Positions 1-11,325 of a DNA stretch of 64,000 nucleotides are shown here, in pieces; within the stretch, counting starts at the first letter, position 1, and each line of letters begins with the position of its first letter. The stretch is from Marasmius tenuissimus (taxonomy: Eukaryota; Basidiomycota; Agaricomycetes; Agaricales; Marasmiaceae), in assembly GCA_029532415.1 (NCBI GenBank), contig JAQOTA010000053.1:2914001-2978000 (forward strand), given 5' to 3'. The position numbers and the translations under genes were made by a program. The notes beneath the pieces are model-generated. The model saw only the letters and a list, made by a program, of their open reading frames with translations, made no database searches and was not told the origin of the DNA.

Positions 1-1409
1 GATTTAGGTGCTGCTCTGACATACTCACGATGAAGACGGCCTACCTTATGCGCCAGATATTGGGTGCCCAAGGCTGAGGAGTGTGCCCTGGTATATCGTA
101 TAGAGTGATCATGGGCGTAGACTTGGAGTAGTGTCTAGACATGTTGACGTGCAACGGTGCTCTGGTTTGTGGTCTCGCATCTCCTCGGTGGGTGAGTTAT
201 ATACGCTAATCCTGAACAAAGTCAGATACACGGTAATGTTTTTGCCGGGGATAGTGATGCAATCGATATGCGGACCTGTCCTTGTCCGTTAGAAATCGCC
301 GCGAAGTGCAAATCTGGATGCACGTTCGGTGGGTCCGAGCCAGGCTCCGAGTCATTCAGAGCCACCGGGTGTTGAAACCAGTCAGCCGGAATCATATCGA
401 GAGCCAAACCCAGCCAGTTGAGATGGGTAGTAGTAAGTAGGAGCAGAAAATGATTGAACGCGCATACCCTCTGAAAGCTGTGAAACATAGACAGCTGGGA
501 GCTGTAAAATAGATGCCTCGCGGCCCACAGTACACGTAAGGAAATAATTGCTCAGAGCTTTGACTTGGTGTAACGTCAATATACGTCGCCTCGGGACTGA
601 ATACTACTTACCTCGGTGGTGGGAAAAGATCAAGGAGGACTTTCAAGACTTCCGAGTCAACGACCACAGCTGTAAACAACTCCAAAGCAATCATACCGGC
701 AATTCGGTACAAGATCGGCGAAACTCCCTACAAGTCTACTCTGACAATGATCGCTTCCTTTTAACTTCCATCCCATCCCAATGTCTTCCCCGGCTTGGGC
801 GCTTGACTCCATCTTATGAGGACATTGTATCAATGTGTAGTCGGTATCTGATTCCAACCGTCGCACTTGGAGTCTTGACGAATTTGAAACCTTCAACTTC
901 ATTCTTCAGACGGACGCGGTTGTGAAGTGCGGGTGCACTACAAACACACAGCCGACTTAACTATTTATTTTGGACTAAAGCACTGGAGCTCATATCGAGA
1001 AATAGGGCAGGTCAGTAGAGTACAAGGGGCGGTACTTGCAAATATCATACCCCAACAAGATCATGCAAGAGTTCAGCACTGGCCAGTGGAACCCAAAATA
1101 GTAACTGGCTGTCGCTTGGGCTCATCGTCAGCGCATCAATAATCAAGGAGAGCACCGGAAATCGTGTCCTTTAACTCCAGCAATCAACTAAGCAAAACCA
1201 GTCCATTCTGGTACCCAGTCGGTAGTCGGCGTATAATAAATATATGATAAACATTAGTATGGTGAGGTACGGAGTCTGTGCTATGATACAGGAGTCTAGA
1301 TCTCTAGTCGAGCTTGTTTGCCGTAGCATTTACTAAACTCGAAGTATGGTGAAAGCCGCGCAAGGACCAGTGTAATGCACTTTCGGACAAGCCTTGTCGC
1401 GTCAACATC
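1..1409. other. No confident gene (left edge)
   Basis: No gene could be assembled here. The minus strand has several short open stretches with acceptable donors, for example one near 570-700 reading ELFTAVVVDSEVLKVLLDLF before a GTAAGT donor, and another near 220-490. They look coding-like, but I could not link them into one protein or assign a family. They could be exons of a gene cut by the window edge or a decayed gene. Confidence 0.3.
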
Positions 1410-2254
1410 TCAATGCTCGCTCATGTAGGGTCTGCATCTTTCCCAGAGCCTTTCCCATCTCCCTCCGTTCCAACTTTTGATCCTTGGCCAACCATCGTTC
1501 GGGGACATTCGTTGAATCCAGATCAGCACCGAACACAAGGCGAAGTCACCATACGAAACCTCATATCCCATCACCACAGTTCCGTCCCCGTCGCCTATAT
1601 TTTTCGACAGTATGGAGGCCAGGAAATCGAATTGCTCCTTGACGGCCAACCACGCCTGTTCGCGTTGCGGCCCCGGCGGAAGAGGCTGCCCGGATGAGCC
1701 TGACCTCGAATATAGGCCGCCGTGGGGCCTCAGATAATCTTGGCTACGACCAGGGAGTTGTTGATGGCTCAGGGGCACCATGATGGGCAGAAGAGGTTTC
1801 GCGAAAACCTCTTGGATGTAATGGACAAAGAGTATCTGTACGGCTCTAGAGCCGGGAGGGAAGACAGGACTCGACGGATACGTTGATTCTAGGTACTCCG
1901 ATATCGTGTTGGGGTTGGAGAGGATCGTTGGAGAAGTTGGGTTCATGCCAGGATCTACGAGTACCGGTAGGGTATAGACGGGTCGACCATCACTGCGAAC
2001 GGAGCTGGGAGGTGCTCCAATGGAATGCAGTGTGGATTGAACGTCCGGAAACTCCACCCAGACAGTACTATAACGGATGCGTTTATAGTTGAGTATAAAC
2101 CTACGACTCCTTCCTCAGACATCGAACAATCAACTTTGCGAAAGAAAACTTACCTAACCCTCCATATGTTTGGTGCCCATGGTTGTGGGCTTGGTCCAGG
2201 AATGTCGTACAGGGTAATCGCGGGAGGGACGTTTGCCCGAGAATGTTTGGACAT
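1410..2254 (-). CDS. Glutathione S-transferase-like protein (UstS-type N-terminal thioredoxin fold)
   Basis: Two exons, 2254-2154 and 2100-1410, are separated by a 53-nt GTAAGT...AG intron and give 263 aa. The start at 2254 was chosen because it puts the ITLYDIPG strand near residue 13, where the GST N-terminal fold normally opens. The order is typical of fungal UstS-like GSTs: ITLYDIPG, then a WAPNIWR/LNYK helix, TVWVEFPDV, then GAPPSS and YTLPVLVDP (the cis-Pro turn), then a helical C-terminal half ending in a Trp-rich segment. Such proteins are inferred to act on small electrophiles with glutathione in the cytosol. No catalytic residue can be asserted by eye and no substrate is implied. 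The next gene downstream on minus is unrelated, and no biosynthetic cluster surrounds it. Confidence 0.8.
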
Positions 2255-3485
2255 TGCGAAGTCCCACCAGGAAGATATGTATGCCTCTCAAGTGACTCTC
2301 TTTATGTATGGGCGATCTCTGAGGGCGCTACAGGTGCGAAAAATTTGATAATCTCCCGACCATTGGGTGGTAGAAATCTTGTAGAAATAACATCTTTTGC
2401 ATAGGAGAATCATCGCAAGATTTCATCGACCCAGTATTCGAACGAATCATCTTTGGTAATGTGATGTTAGGGCCAGACTGTGCTGCGGGACGTCAGTGGT
2501 GTTATTGAGAACGGGTCCGACTCTTGAAGCCGGTATTATACCAAACTGGGATGAGAAACCACATACCTCAAACACCTCAATCGCGGGCCTGCTTTGATCC
2601 TAAGTAACTGTGTAAAAATCCCAGCTTGAAGTTGTGGTGCGGGGTACAAACATCGAGTGGCCCAGAATTGGGTGATTAGTATCTTCAACATTTGAATACA
2701 TAGCCTTGATGTCACGTTGGGCGCTCTGAATTTGCTCTGAGTCGAACCTCAAGGATTCAATCGAGCTCGAATTTCCCCCATCATTCATTCAACTTCACTT
2801 TGGCTGCTATAGCATAGCCGTGCACTGGTGAATACTTCAAGAACAGAACGATCAAAATACAAACGCTTGCCAGGTTTTTACTGACAGATCCGAGTCCGAG
2901 CCTCTTTTCGTCTCTTTCGTCACTCACGGACGTGCGTTTAGACCTTTGGGTGCTACAAGGGACACCATAAGTAGCATACTTGATCGCCGAAGTGACGCAA
3001 ATGACTCGCCTTCGTTACAATTGAACCTATTCGCCGGATGTATACAAGTTTCGAAAGAGACTATGCCTTATATGTAGCACATCGACGATCGAAGTGCTCA
3101 GCATCGCTGTAGACGTTGAGCTCACGATGGGGTGGCTTTGAGTGGCCTGCCATGGTGAGCACCTGGATCAGGGCCCCATACACTAAGCTGGATGAGACAT
3201 AAGGTCACCAACAACTACTCATCATAACACGGGACTGTTAGCACTTAACGAATGCGAATTCAACCAGCGTGCGGCAGCTAGCTCCCACTGTCCAGTGACA
3301 CGAAAGTTCCTGACTTCACGGATATTCCCCGCGGCTAATCGGGACAGGGCTCGGATAAACAGAGTCAAACGCGTCCCAAAAACCAGCAGCTCTACTACCC
3401 CTCTCGACTTCCAAAAAATTCCAAAAAAGGTCCGCGATCAAAAAATGATACTGTACGAACAAACTTTAGCTTGTGATGGGGGGTA
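2255..3485. other. Intergenic, no supported gene
   Basis: The 5' flank of the GST-like gene. A minus-strand open stretch at 2600-2788 (62 codons) and a short tail near 2420-2450 reading EYWVDEILR before a stop look slightly coding-like. I could not join them or recognise a family. Confidence 0.4.
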
Positions 3486-6400
3486 TTACACCGTGATACG
3501 GGACCGTTCGAACATATCCCTCCATTTTACGAAACCCTCGAAAGGCACGGTTCCGCATATCTTCTGGGTGATTTCATGCAACTCGTCCAGGCACTGCCAG
3601 GGGACTGAATGAGGATCATCAAAGCGGGAGAGACATCGTATCCCACCTGAAATAGTTGAAAGGCCGCGACCACCGCTGTGGCATAGTACATGTAATTCAA
3701 GGAAACCATCTGTTCTGTGGTGACAAAAACGTCCGTCGAATGGCGGTGGTTGTGATGTTGGTGATGGTAAAAGAGTCTGCCGACTAGTCGTTGATGAAGG
3801 ACCTCGTGTAGGGGCTCTCCAGTCTGCAGAGATTGGGACAGCATCGAGAATACTGATATGACTTCGGTAATCTGAAGAAACACGTATCAGACACCGCAAA
3901 CATCGAGCGATGGGGGCTCACAAAGTTTGGATTTAGAACCCCAGTACGGTGAAGGAGCTTGAGGCGCCACTCGTGATCCATGTAGACAAGAGCATTGGCA
4001 AGCTAGGTAGATGGGCTGAATAACGAGATTGAGCATAGATTGTAACCAAAATATTCACCTGCGCGAGGGGAGGTATCATCTCAGCTTGTTTTTCAATCAA
4101 ACGATGGTAATCTTCTGAAGGCCATCTGCCTCGTATGCTGCCTTCCCACTTTGCAAGAGCTGTGAGCCCTCTGATAGTGTTTACCTCTTCCGCAAGGCCA
4201 AACAAGCGCTTCCGAAACTCCTTCGTCCATAGGGGAGAAGGGGAACCATGTTTGAGCGGGTCCTGGTCTTCGCTGTCACTGCCCTTTCTCTGTTTCGAGG
4301 AACTATCGTCCGAAAGCCAAGTCGCCATAAGGAATGCATATAGGCTTGAGATACCACCAATAAGCGACGCATTACGCCTTCGAACGGCCTTTCGGCCAGA
4401 TTGAGGAGGGAGCATCATGATGATGAATGATGCGCCTGAGCCTACGGACAAGTGAACACCACGCATCCGACATCAGATCTCACTGCTCACCGATCGAAAC
4501 AAGAACAAAACGGCGCCATGCGACCTCCCACCCGATGCCTATGTAGAGGGAAGGGACCCGTCAGACGGATGCAACGGGCCGCTCGTTGTTCACATACCAG
4601 GGGACCCGTACGACACAAGATGTCCGTCTACCCAGGAGTATCCCACGATCAAGGCGTAAGTGGCCTACCACCCGAAGAGTCAGCGCAGGTAAGATCCAGA
4701 CCATTCTCTGACTACTCACAGCAGCTAGTAGAATCCCTGATAAGTATTGAGGTGGCGCATATATCCGTAGGAAAACCACCGGGATATTCCACAAACCCAC
4801 GGCTGTAGCAAGCCCGTAAGGATTTCCATTCCCGTGTCCGTTCCCTGTCCAAACATGATGAGCCACTAGTCAATGGGTGAAGAGATAGAATGAGAATTGA
4901 CCCATATACCACGCAACCAAACCTAAAACAAGTCCGACAACGGTTCCCATTAGTCGAGTGACGAGGTTAAAGATCTGATCGGACGCGTAGATATTCATGG
5001 TGGTCTGAGCCATAATGAGGGCCCTAGCGAAGACTTCTGTTCATTCTGCATGAATTCAGTGACATTTGCAACTGACCATAAGCCCTTCTGGACATAATAA
5101 AAATCTTGGGAGCGGGTTAACTGAAGGGCGTGTTGTACTCAATGAGCCGGTTACTCACTGGCTGAACGTCTGAAAACCGCAGGAAGCCAGAGCAACACTG
5201 AAATGATTGCATATTTGAACACAAACTGGACATATCACCCCTTGAGACATTTGACAACGATCTTTAACAACTGCGGTACTTACCATCGCCTCCGCAGTCT
5301 TGGTCCATTGATAAAATGAGTGAACGCCGTTCATCGTTTTCTGAAAAACATTGGTCGGTGGCGCACTGTCAGGATCCTTTTCTGTTATGCTATTCGCTCA
5401 ACTGTCGACACGTAAAAAGCAAAGGGAAACACACTATAGTCGTTCAAGTCCTGCATTTTGAATGTTTCTGCCGGAGACGTATCCTCGCCGGTCACCGCGA
5501 CATCATCGCCATCCCGTTGCCGGACAAAACTGCCCAGCTTTCGCAACCCTTTTGGTGCCCACAGTCTGTTACGGCCTCTCTTCGCCATTGTTCGTTGAAC
5601 CGTCTCCATCAGAGTCAACGTACTCTCGCTCATAGCGATCAAATTTGATCCGAATACATAGGATATGAAGAGATTTCGAAGAGGCACCGAACGGCCCTCC
5701 GATGAGGACAAGATCTCGTCACTGAGAAAGGGTTTGAATGGTTCAAGAAGTATCATTCGATCAGACGTTTTAAACGTCGTCAGTTCACTGCGAAGATGTT
5801 CGATACAGGCGTCGAGTTCTTTGGCCAGAGATTCGTCAAGGGGAGCATTGCGGCTCCATCGGTGCTTGTTGATGTTCTCGAGATTTTTTCGGGTACATTC
5901 CACGCCATCCACACAAGCCCGGCGCAGAGCGGCCGTCGATTGCTCAAGAAGGGGGAGAATATCCACAAGGCGAACACTATACTGTTCTTCTACAGCGATG
6001 TTGGATTGCTGAATGTGTCGCAAGAGATATGCATCGTTCGACCCTCTTGCTGATGTCGAATTTCCGGTGCGAGTTGAAGCCGGACTGAGATCGTCAGCAC
6101 GTGCGGAGTCTTGCGCGTTTCGTTCAGCCAGATTGAGAAAAGTGCTGAAACCCGCTGCGGTATTGGGTGAATAGATGTCCCGGCAAAAAGAATCATAGTG
6201 CCGCACTGACCTGTGCGAGTGACGAGACCAAGCATCGGTTCCAGTATGTCTTTGACATCGTCGCTACTCCATCGGCCCCAGCTGAACTCCAGGGAGACAA
6301 ATCCCGCCAGACCTTCCACTGTGCATCTTCGTTATTGCGTGTCCATTCCTCAGACAAGAACGAGAATCTTACATTGTTTTTGGTTCCCTATCAAAAGGGA

Positions 6401-7576
6401 CCTCAACCCCTTTGACTTGACGGCGATTGGACTGTCAGATGCACCGAGGTCTGACGGGGAGGATCTTAGAATGTCCTCCTGTAAGTTGACGATATTGCAG
6501 ACTCGATCCAATTGTTGGCATATCGCGCTCAGGTAAGAGTGGCTCATCGTTTCTGGGAAAACACAGATAGTGACGATGACTGCAATGCCGGCATAGCACC
6601 CGACCGCCTTCAAGAACGAGCTAAGGATCGTGAAACGCGGTGTCGGGAATAGAGGGCCCAGCGTCTGCAAGGTTGTCAAGAGATGGGAATGATTTCTCGA
6701 AATGGTACGCACGCAAAAGATATCGATGCCTATCGTGCCAAAGATGCTCAGAAATACGAGTTTTGGTGCATAGGCCCTCATGAGTCCAAACACAAAGGCG
6801 CCGAAACCTAGAAAGCAACCATAAACGACGGATGCACTGAGATAAGTCAGTCGAATATGCTGGCCGAGAGACTTTGGCGGGGATAGCCTCACCGAACATC
6901 CAGGAAAACGCCACTGAATACCGCTATGGTTTGTGCCAACGATGGGTTCGCTTGATATTCCGGATTGGAAGCGATGCTGAAAACGACTGGTCAATAGGAT
7001 CATAGCATGACCAGGAATCTTGAGCACCTTTGCTGAACCTGAGCCGAGGCGGCCTGGAGCAAAGCAGGACTCCGAACTGCATCAGCGGCACGCATGGCTG
7101 CAGCACCGATTCCCCAACCCATCAAAATTCCAACGACAAGAGTCGATATCATCTGGGCATACTTTTGGGTGAGCAGGTTCATTCTGGAGAAGACGCAACA
7201 GACCAAACATACGAAAAGAAATAACTGGACAGGCATGTTCGGAGGGAGGAAAAAACTGGACAGAATAGCGAAGAAAGCCCTGATAGAGTCAATAAGTCCC
7301 CGCATTTCTCAACGCCTTTCACAAAGCTACTGACGACGTCCCCAGAGCTTGCAACGAAGCATTTGGCAACATAATCACAACCGCAACCCATGATGCGAGC
7401 CAACATCTGAAAAAGACCTTGAGTGCATGAGTTGAGGTGATATTGGAGGTGATCCAGGTGGGTAAGGTGAAGTGCTTCGACGTTCTAGTTTCAGGATTTG
7501 TACGGGTGATTTGTGAATCATCTGAGGAGGAAGTAGGTTCTTTGTTGGAGATATCGGCCTCTTTGGTTTTGGACAT
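3486..7576 (-). CDS. Large multi-TM protein, ArAE_2_N / DUF2421 (FUSC-like) family
   Basis: A multi-exon gene on minus starting at 7576, with a Ser/Thr-rich N-terminus of about 60 residues before the first membrane segment. The opening KVFFRCWLASWVAVVIMLPN, then LPPNMPVQLFLF and GWGIGAAAMRAA, match the fungal putative ER transporter 6TM N-terminal domain. A long soluble middle follows (6200-5385). A second TM block with GNGHGNGNPYGL and APPQYLSGILL, then GSGASFIIMMLPPQSGRKAVR, fits DUF2421. The C-terminus is CLDELHEITQKICGTVPFEG after a 53-nt intron (3646-3594). The first intron (7334-7280, GTCAGT donor) joins LGTS to AFFAIL. I infer roughly 1,000 residues. The family is related to aromatic-acid exporters/FUSC proteins; substrate and membrane are unknown. 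It is divergent from TAL1, with a 144-bp foldback between. Confidence 0.8.
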
Positions 7577-7743
7577 CGAGGAGGGGATGTGATCACACTC
7601 GTTTCATTACATGACTGTTTGAATTCGGACTGGTCCGTGCGCCGTCACGATTCCGAGAATGACATTGACAGCGGAATTATCACTAATTATCAGCACGTGA
7701 GCACGGAGCTATTTTTGTGTCGCCTATTAGTTCAACACCTGAT

Positions 7744-7887
7744 CACACTGGGGCAAAAAAGCATAATTCATGTGGTATTATTCAATCTTTATGCTGAATT
7801 TATTCTAAAAAATGCCAAATTTGGAATAAATTCAGCATAAAAATCGAATAATACTACGTGCATTATGTTATTTTGCACCCAGTGCAT
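7744..7887. repeat. Short foldback (imperfect inverted repeat, MITE-like)
   Basis: The left arm 7744-7805 and right arm 7824-7887 are reverse complements with a handful of mismatches. The inner part, TTATGCTGAATTTATTC, is exact in both arms and the loop is about 18 nt. The arms also share CACTGGGG/CACTGGGT followed by GCAAAA near their outer ends. Size and AT-richness suit a MITE or a long-hairpin RNA locus. No clear target-site duplication was found. Confidence 0.8.
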
Positions 7888-8125
7888 GACAGTGAATCTA
7901 CCTGGACTAAGCCCATAAGTATGAGTTGAGCTTCAAGCTTCGAAGCTTCAGGCACAGGAATATAGCCCCTGGAGACGGCTCGCATTCCGAATCACTCCTC
8001 AATCCGACTCAGACTTGGACCTTCCGAATCTTTGGCAGGTTTCTGTGCAGTATGCCCATGGCCAGTGATCGTCAAGACAGACCCAAGCGACAGGATTGAG
8101 GAACAGTTCGACGATGCAGTGATAG

Positions 8126-8132
8126 TATAAAG
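8126..8132 (+). promoter_or_regulatory. Possible TATA box for TAL1
   Basis: TATAAAG lies 170-176 bp upstream of the TAL1 start codon and implies a 5' UTR of roughly 140 nt. This is motif evidence only, in a region lacking other candidates. Confidence 0.3.
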
Positions 8133-8301
8133 AGAATTCTGGGAGAACTACTGTAACTTGCAAGCCACTTAGTAGATTGGAATCATCGGCCGTGGAGGCG
8201 GGGCGGAATAAGCACGGAATACGGACCGGTTCAACTTTCTCTCTTAATTACGAAGTTCTCCGATACTTCACGACCAACATTTTCTTTCTCCCCCCATCAT
8301 C

Positions 8302-9696
8302 ATGACCACCTCTCTTGACTATCTCAAACAAACTGGGACCGTAGTCGTCTCCGACTCAGGAGACTTCGAATGTGAGTCTTTCTAGCAAACGCGCTACCTA
8401 CAGTGGACGCTCATCAGGATCGGGATACGTGTCTCTCAGCTATCGACGTTTACAAGCCACAGGTATATGTGCTCATACAGCTCTATCATCCAGTCGATTG
8501 ACCGAACATTATTAGGATGCGACCACCAACCCCTCTCTCATCCTCGCGGCAGCCAACAAATCTGGATATTCGCGACTGATCGATACAGCCGTAAAAGTTG
8601 CCAAAGAGAAAGGGGGTTCTTTAGACAAGCAGGTCGACACTGCCATGGATAGGCTGGTGCGTTTTATACCATTCGAATTGTCTAGCGATATCTGATCAAA
8701 TTCAATCGGTGTAGTTGATTGAGTTTGGCAAGGAGATCCTTGCAATCATCCCAGGTCGCGTATCTACGGAGGTCGACGCACGGTTGTCATTTGACAAGGA
8801 GGCTACCAAAGCCAAGGTAAGTCAGTCTATGACCCCAAACCGCGGAATGCATCAATCCAGCCCGGACGCTTTTTCACAGGCTAAAGAACTCATTGCTCTC
8901 TACGAGTCCGTGGGTATCAAGAAGGAGCGCATCTTGATCAAGATCGCGTCGACTTGGGAGGGTATTCAGGCTGCTCGCGAATTAGAGAGAGACGATGGCA
9001 TTCACTGCAATCTAACTCTCCTGTTCGGTTTCGGCCAAGCGGTTGCTTGTGCTGAGGCAGGTGTCACTTTGATTTCGCCGTTCGTTGGCCGTGTGAGTCG
9101 CGACAATCACTGTTAAGCATGAGGTGTCCCTGACGAATTTTGCAATTCATAGATTCTGGATTGGTACAAGAAACAAACCGGCAAAAACTACGAGGGCGAC
9201 GAAGATCCCGGTGTGCAGTCGGTCAAGAAGATCTTCAACTACTACAAACAGCACGGCTATAAGACCATCGTCATGGGCGCCTCCTTCCGTAACGTCAGTT
9301 GGTCTCTGAGCATCTCCATCTCGATCCTGTTTGTTGACCACTGTTCGATGTAGACCGGAGAGATCAAGGCACTTGCCGGCGTCGACTTCCTCACTATCTC
9401 CCCGTCACTACTTGAGGAGCTCAAAAAGTCGACTGATCAGGTCCCCAAGAAGCTTGATGCCAGCGCTGGTGAGTTTCGCATGTACAGTCAGATCTTTTCA
9501 CCTGGTAACGTCTTTCACGATAGCTTCCAAAGACGAATCCATCCCCAAGGTCAGCTTCATCGATAACGAGCCAGAGTTCCGCTGGGCCCTTTTGCAAGAC
9601 CAAATGGCCTTTGACAAGCTCCATGAGGGTATCAAAAAGTTCGCTGAGGATGGCGAAACTCTCAAGAACCTCCTCCGCGAGAAACTGTCCGCTTAA
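8302..9696 (+). CDS. TAL1: Transaldolase
   Basis: Eight exons: 8302-8371, 8440-8462, 8516-8656, 8715-8816, 8880-9092, 9153-9293, 9354-9468 and 9524-9696. They sum to 978 nt and 325 aa, the usual length for class 1 transaldolases. The enzyme moves a dihydroxyacetone unit between sugar phosphates in the non-oxidative pentose phosphate pathway (cytosol). Seen in sequence: DATTNPSL near the N-terminus, [22 protein letters not shown] with Lys133 at the Schiff-base position (Lys132 in E. coli TalB), [30 protein letters not shown] and VMGASFRN. The start follows a pyrimidine-rich leader. Exon 2 is only 23 nt. All junctions keep frame and no key residue is missing. Confidence 0.97.
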
Positions 9697-11325
9697 GCAT
9701 CCTGAGTGCAATTAGAGATGGGTATCGTATGATTCGTGCTATAGATCTGTTGTATGCCAGAGGAACAAATTCAATGTAATTATACTGTACCTGTGTTTAC
9801 TGAGTACTGAATATCCATGTGGGTGGCTCATTCTCAGAAGAATCGCTATGCGCATCGACTTCCACTGAGTCCGTGTGCCAGTTGCATCTCTTGACGGGAC
9901 CCGGGTATACTGTTCTGACTTCCATGTTCCAGCCCGTTGTACGTACTAATCTGCTCACGGCCATTGCCGACGTCCTCCAATCCGTTTTAGTGTTCAATTC
10001 AGCTTCAACTTCAACATCAACCTCTGCTCCCCTTCAGTGCCTTTCTCGCGCTCCCTAAGCGGATGTCGACGCCATCGTGACTGTAATCAGAGTTCGTCGA
10101 GGAGCCCGGTAAGACGGCACCTCACACACTTTTGCTGTAATCTCAGTTCCTCCCGAATACATTCAGTGCCAGAAAAATGATGGAGAGCGACGAGGTCACC
10201 AGGTCATAGACCAAGACGGAGCCAGTTGACCTGGATTTGATTGGAGATTTGTTCTTGTTTCATCCTCGTCGCAGAGCTTAGAAGTGGACGCGGTCGTAGA
10301 GAAGGGTTGAAAAGGGGAATCGTTATGAGTCGATCCAGAGGCATAAAGTGAATGCAAGTGATCGTTGCAGATGGTGTATCCAGCGTGAGTGACTTGTGCT
10401 TTCCGCTGTCTATCTTGGTTCATTTCTCGAAAGAATATGTGGGGTTTGCGCTATCTGCCAAGGTTTCGCGATACTATTTGCCCAGAAACGCCGAGCTCAT
10501 CGTTTGCTCGATTAAGCTATCACCTCTCCCGTGCAGCACATGCACCATCAGGGCCTTCGACACGATCTCCAAGCCTGGAGAGGCCTGAAAAAAAAAACTG
10601 GTTTACAGGATTGCTGTTGAAATTCCAACTTCTCGCGCTTCGCGCTCGGAAGGTATCAGACCCGTCCTGGCTGCCTGGCGTAATCCGTTTATGCCCCAAG
10701 TGAGTGTTTGGGAACCATGTAATTGAAAACGTCTTTTGACACCAATCATGGACGCACAAAGCAGCTTCTACGACAATCTGCTCCTGACGTTCCCGAGATG
10801 TCACGTACAAAGGTCGATTATAGGAGCGATTTCATAGGACTTCATCAAGGCACCCACTTTTGAGCTCTAACGTATACTTAGTCCCACTACTCAGTCCCAC
10901 TTCTCGAAACCAAACTCGAGATAGAAGGCCAGCTTTCGAGGAGGCTTCTGGGTCAATTTTGCATGCTCGTTCTGCAGAATCATGCACAAAAGACTGGGGC
11001 TATCGACGTTATCGCCGGGTTTCGCGGTCGCGAGACTTCTCTGAATGTTCCTGAAAGATGTCAAGATGATATGGTCGTATTCACGAAACGTATCAAGAAA
11101 AGGCTGGAAAAGCCACTTGTCTTGGTACCTCAGGGTCTTCCGTGGGATGCACATTTTCGGGAGTTCCAAGTAGTCTCTCAGCCCTTGGCATCATGTGGAA
11201 GAACCACGACCATGTAGCCTAGGGCATATCAAGTATCCCGAAAATCAAAGCTCCGGCGCTGTACAAATACCTCCACCAGATGTGGACCGTTCTTTCCAAC
11301 CCGCCACCTTGGTTCCTCCGTCACT
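9697..11325. other. Intergenic, no supported gene
   Basis: 1.6 kb between TAL1 and PTR2. Open stretches on both strands are short, mutually overlapping, and match no family I recognise. The right end probably carries the PTR2 promoter. Confidence 0.5.

Larger units (their letters stand above)
7577..8301. other. Divergent promoter region between FUSC-like gene and TAL1
   Basis: A 725-bp region between two outward-facing start codons. It contains the 7744-7887 foldback and an AT-rich segment, then a pyrimidine-rich leader directly before the TAL1 ATG. No open frame of interest. Confidence 0.6.

Noticed and set aside
2600..2788. Small minus open frame of 62 codons
   Set aside because: Slightly coding-like but isolated, without a convincing splice chain or known family.
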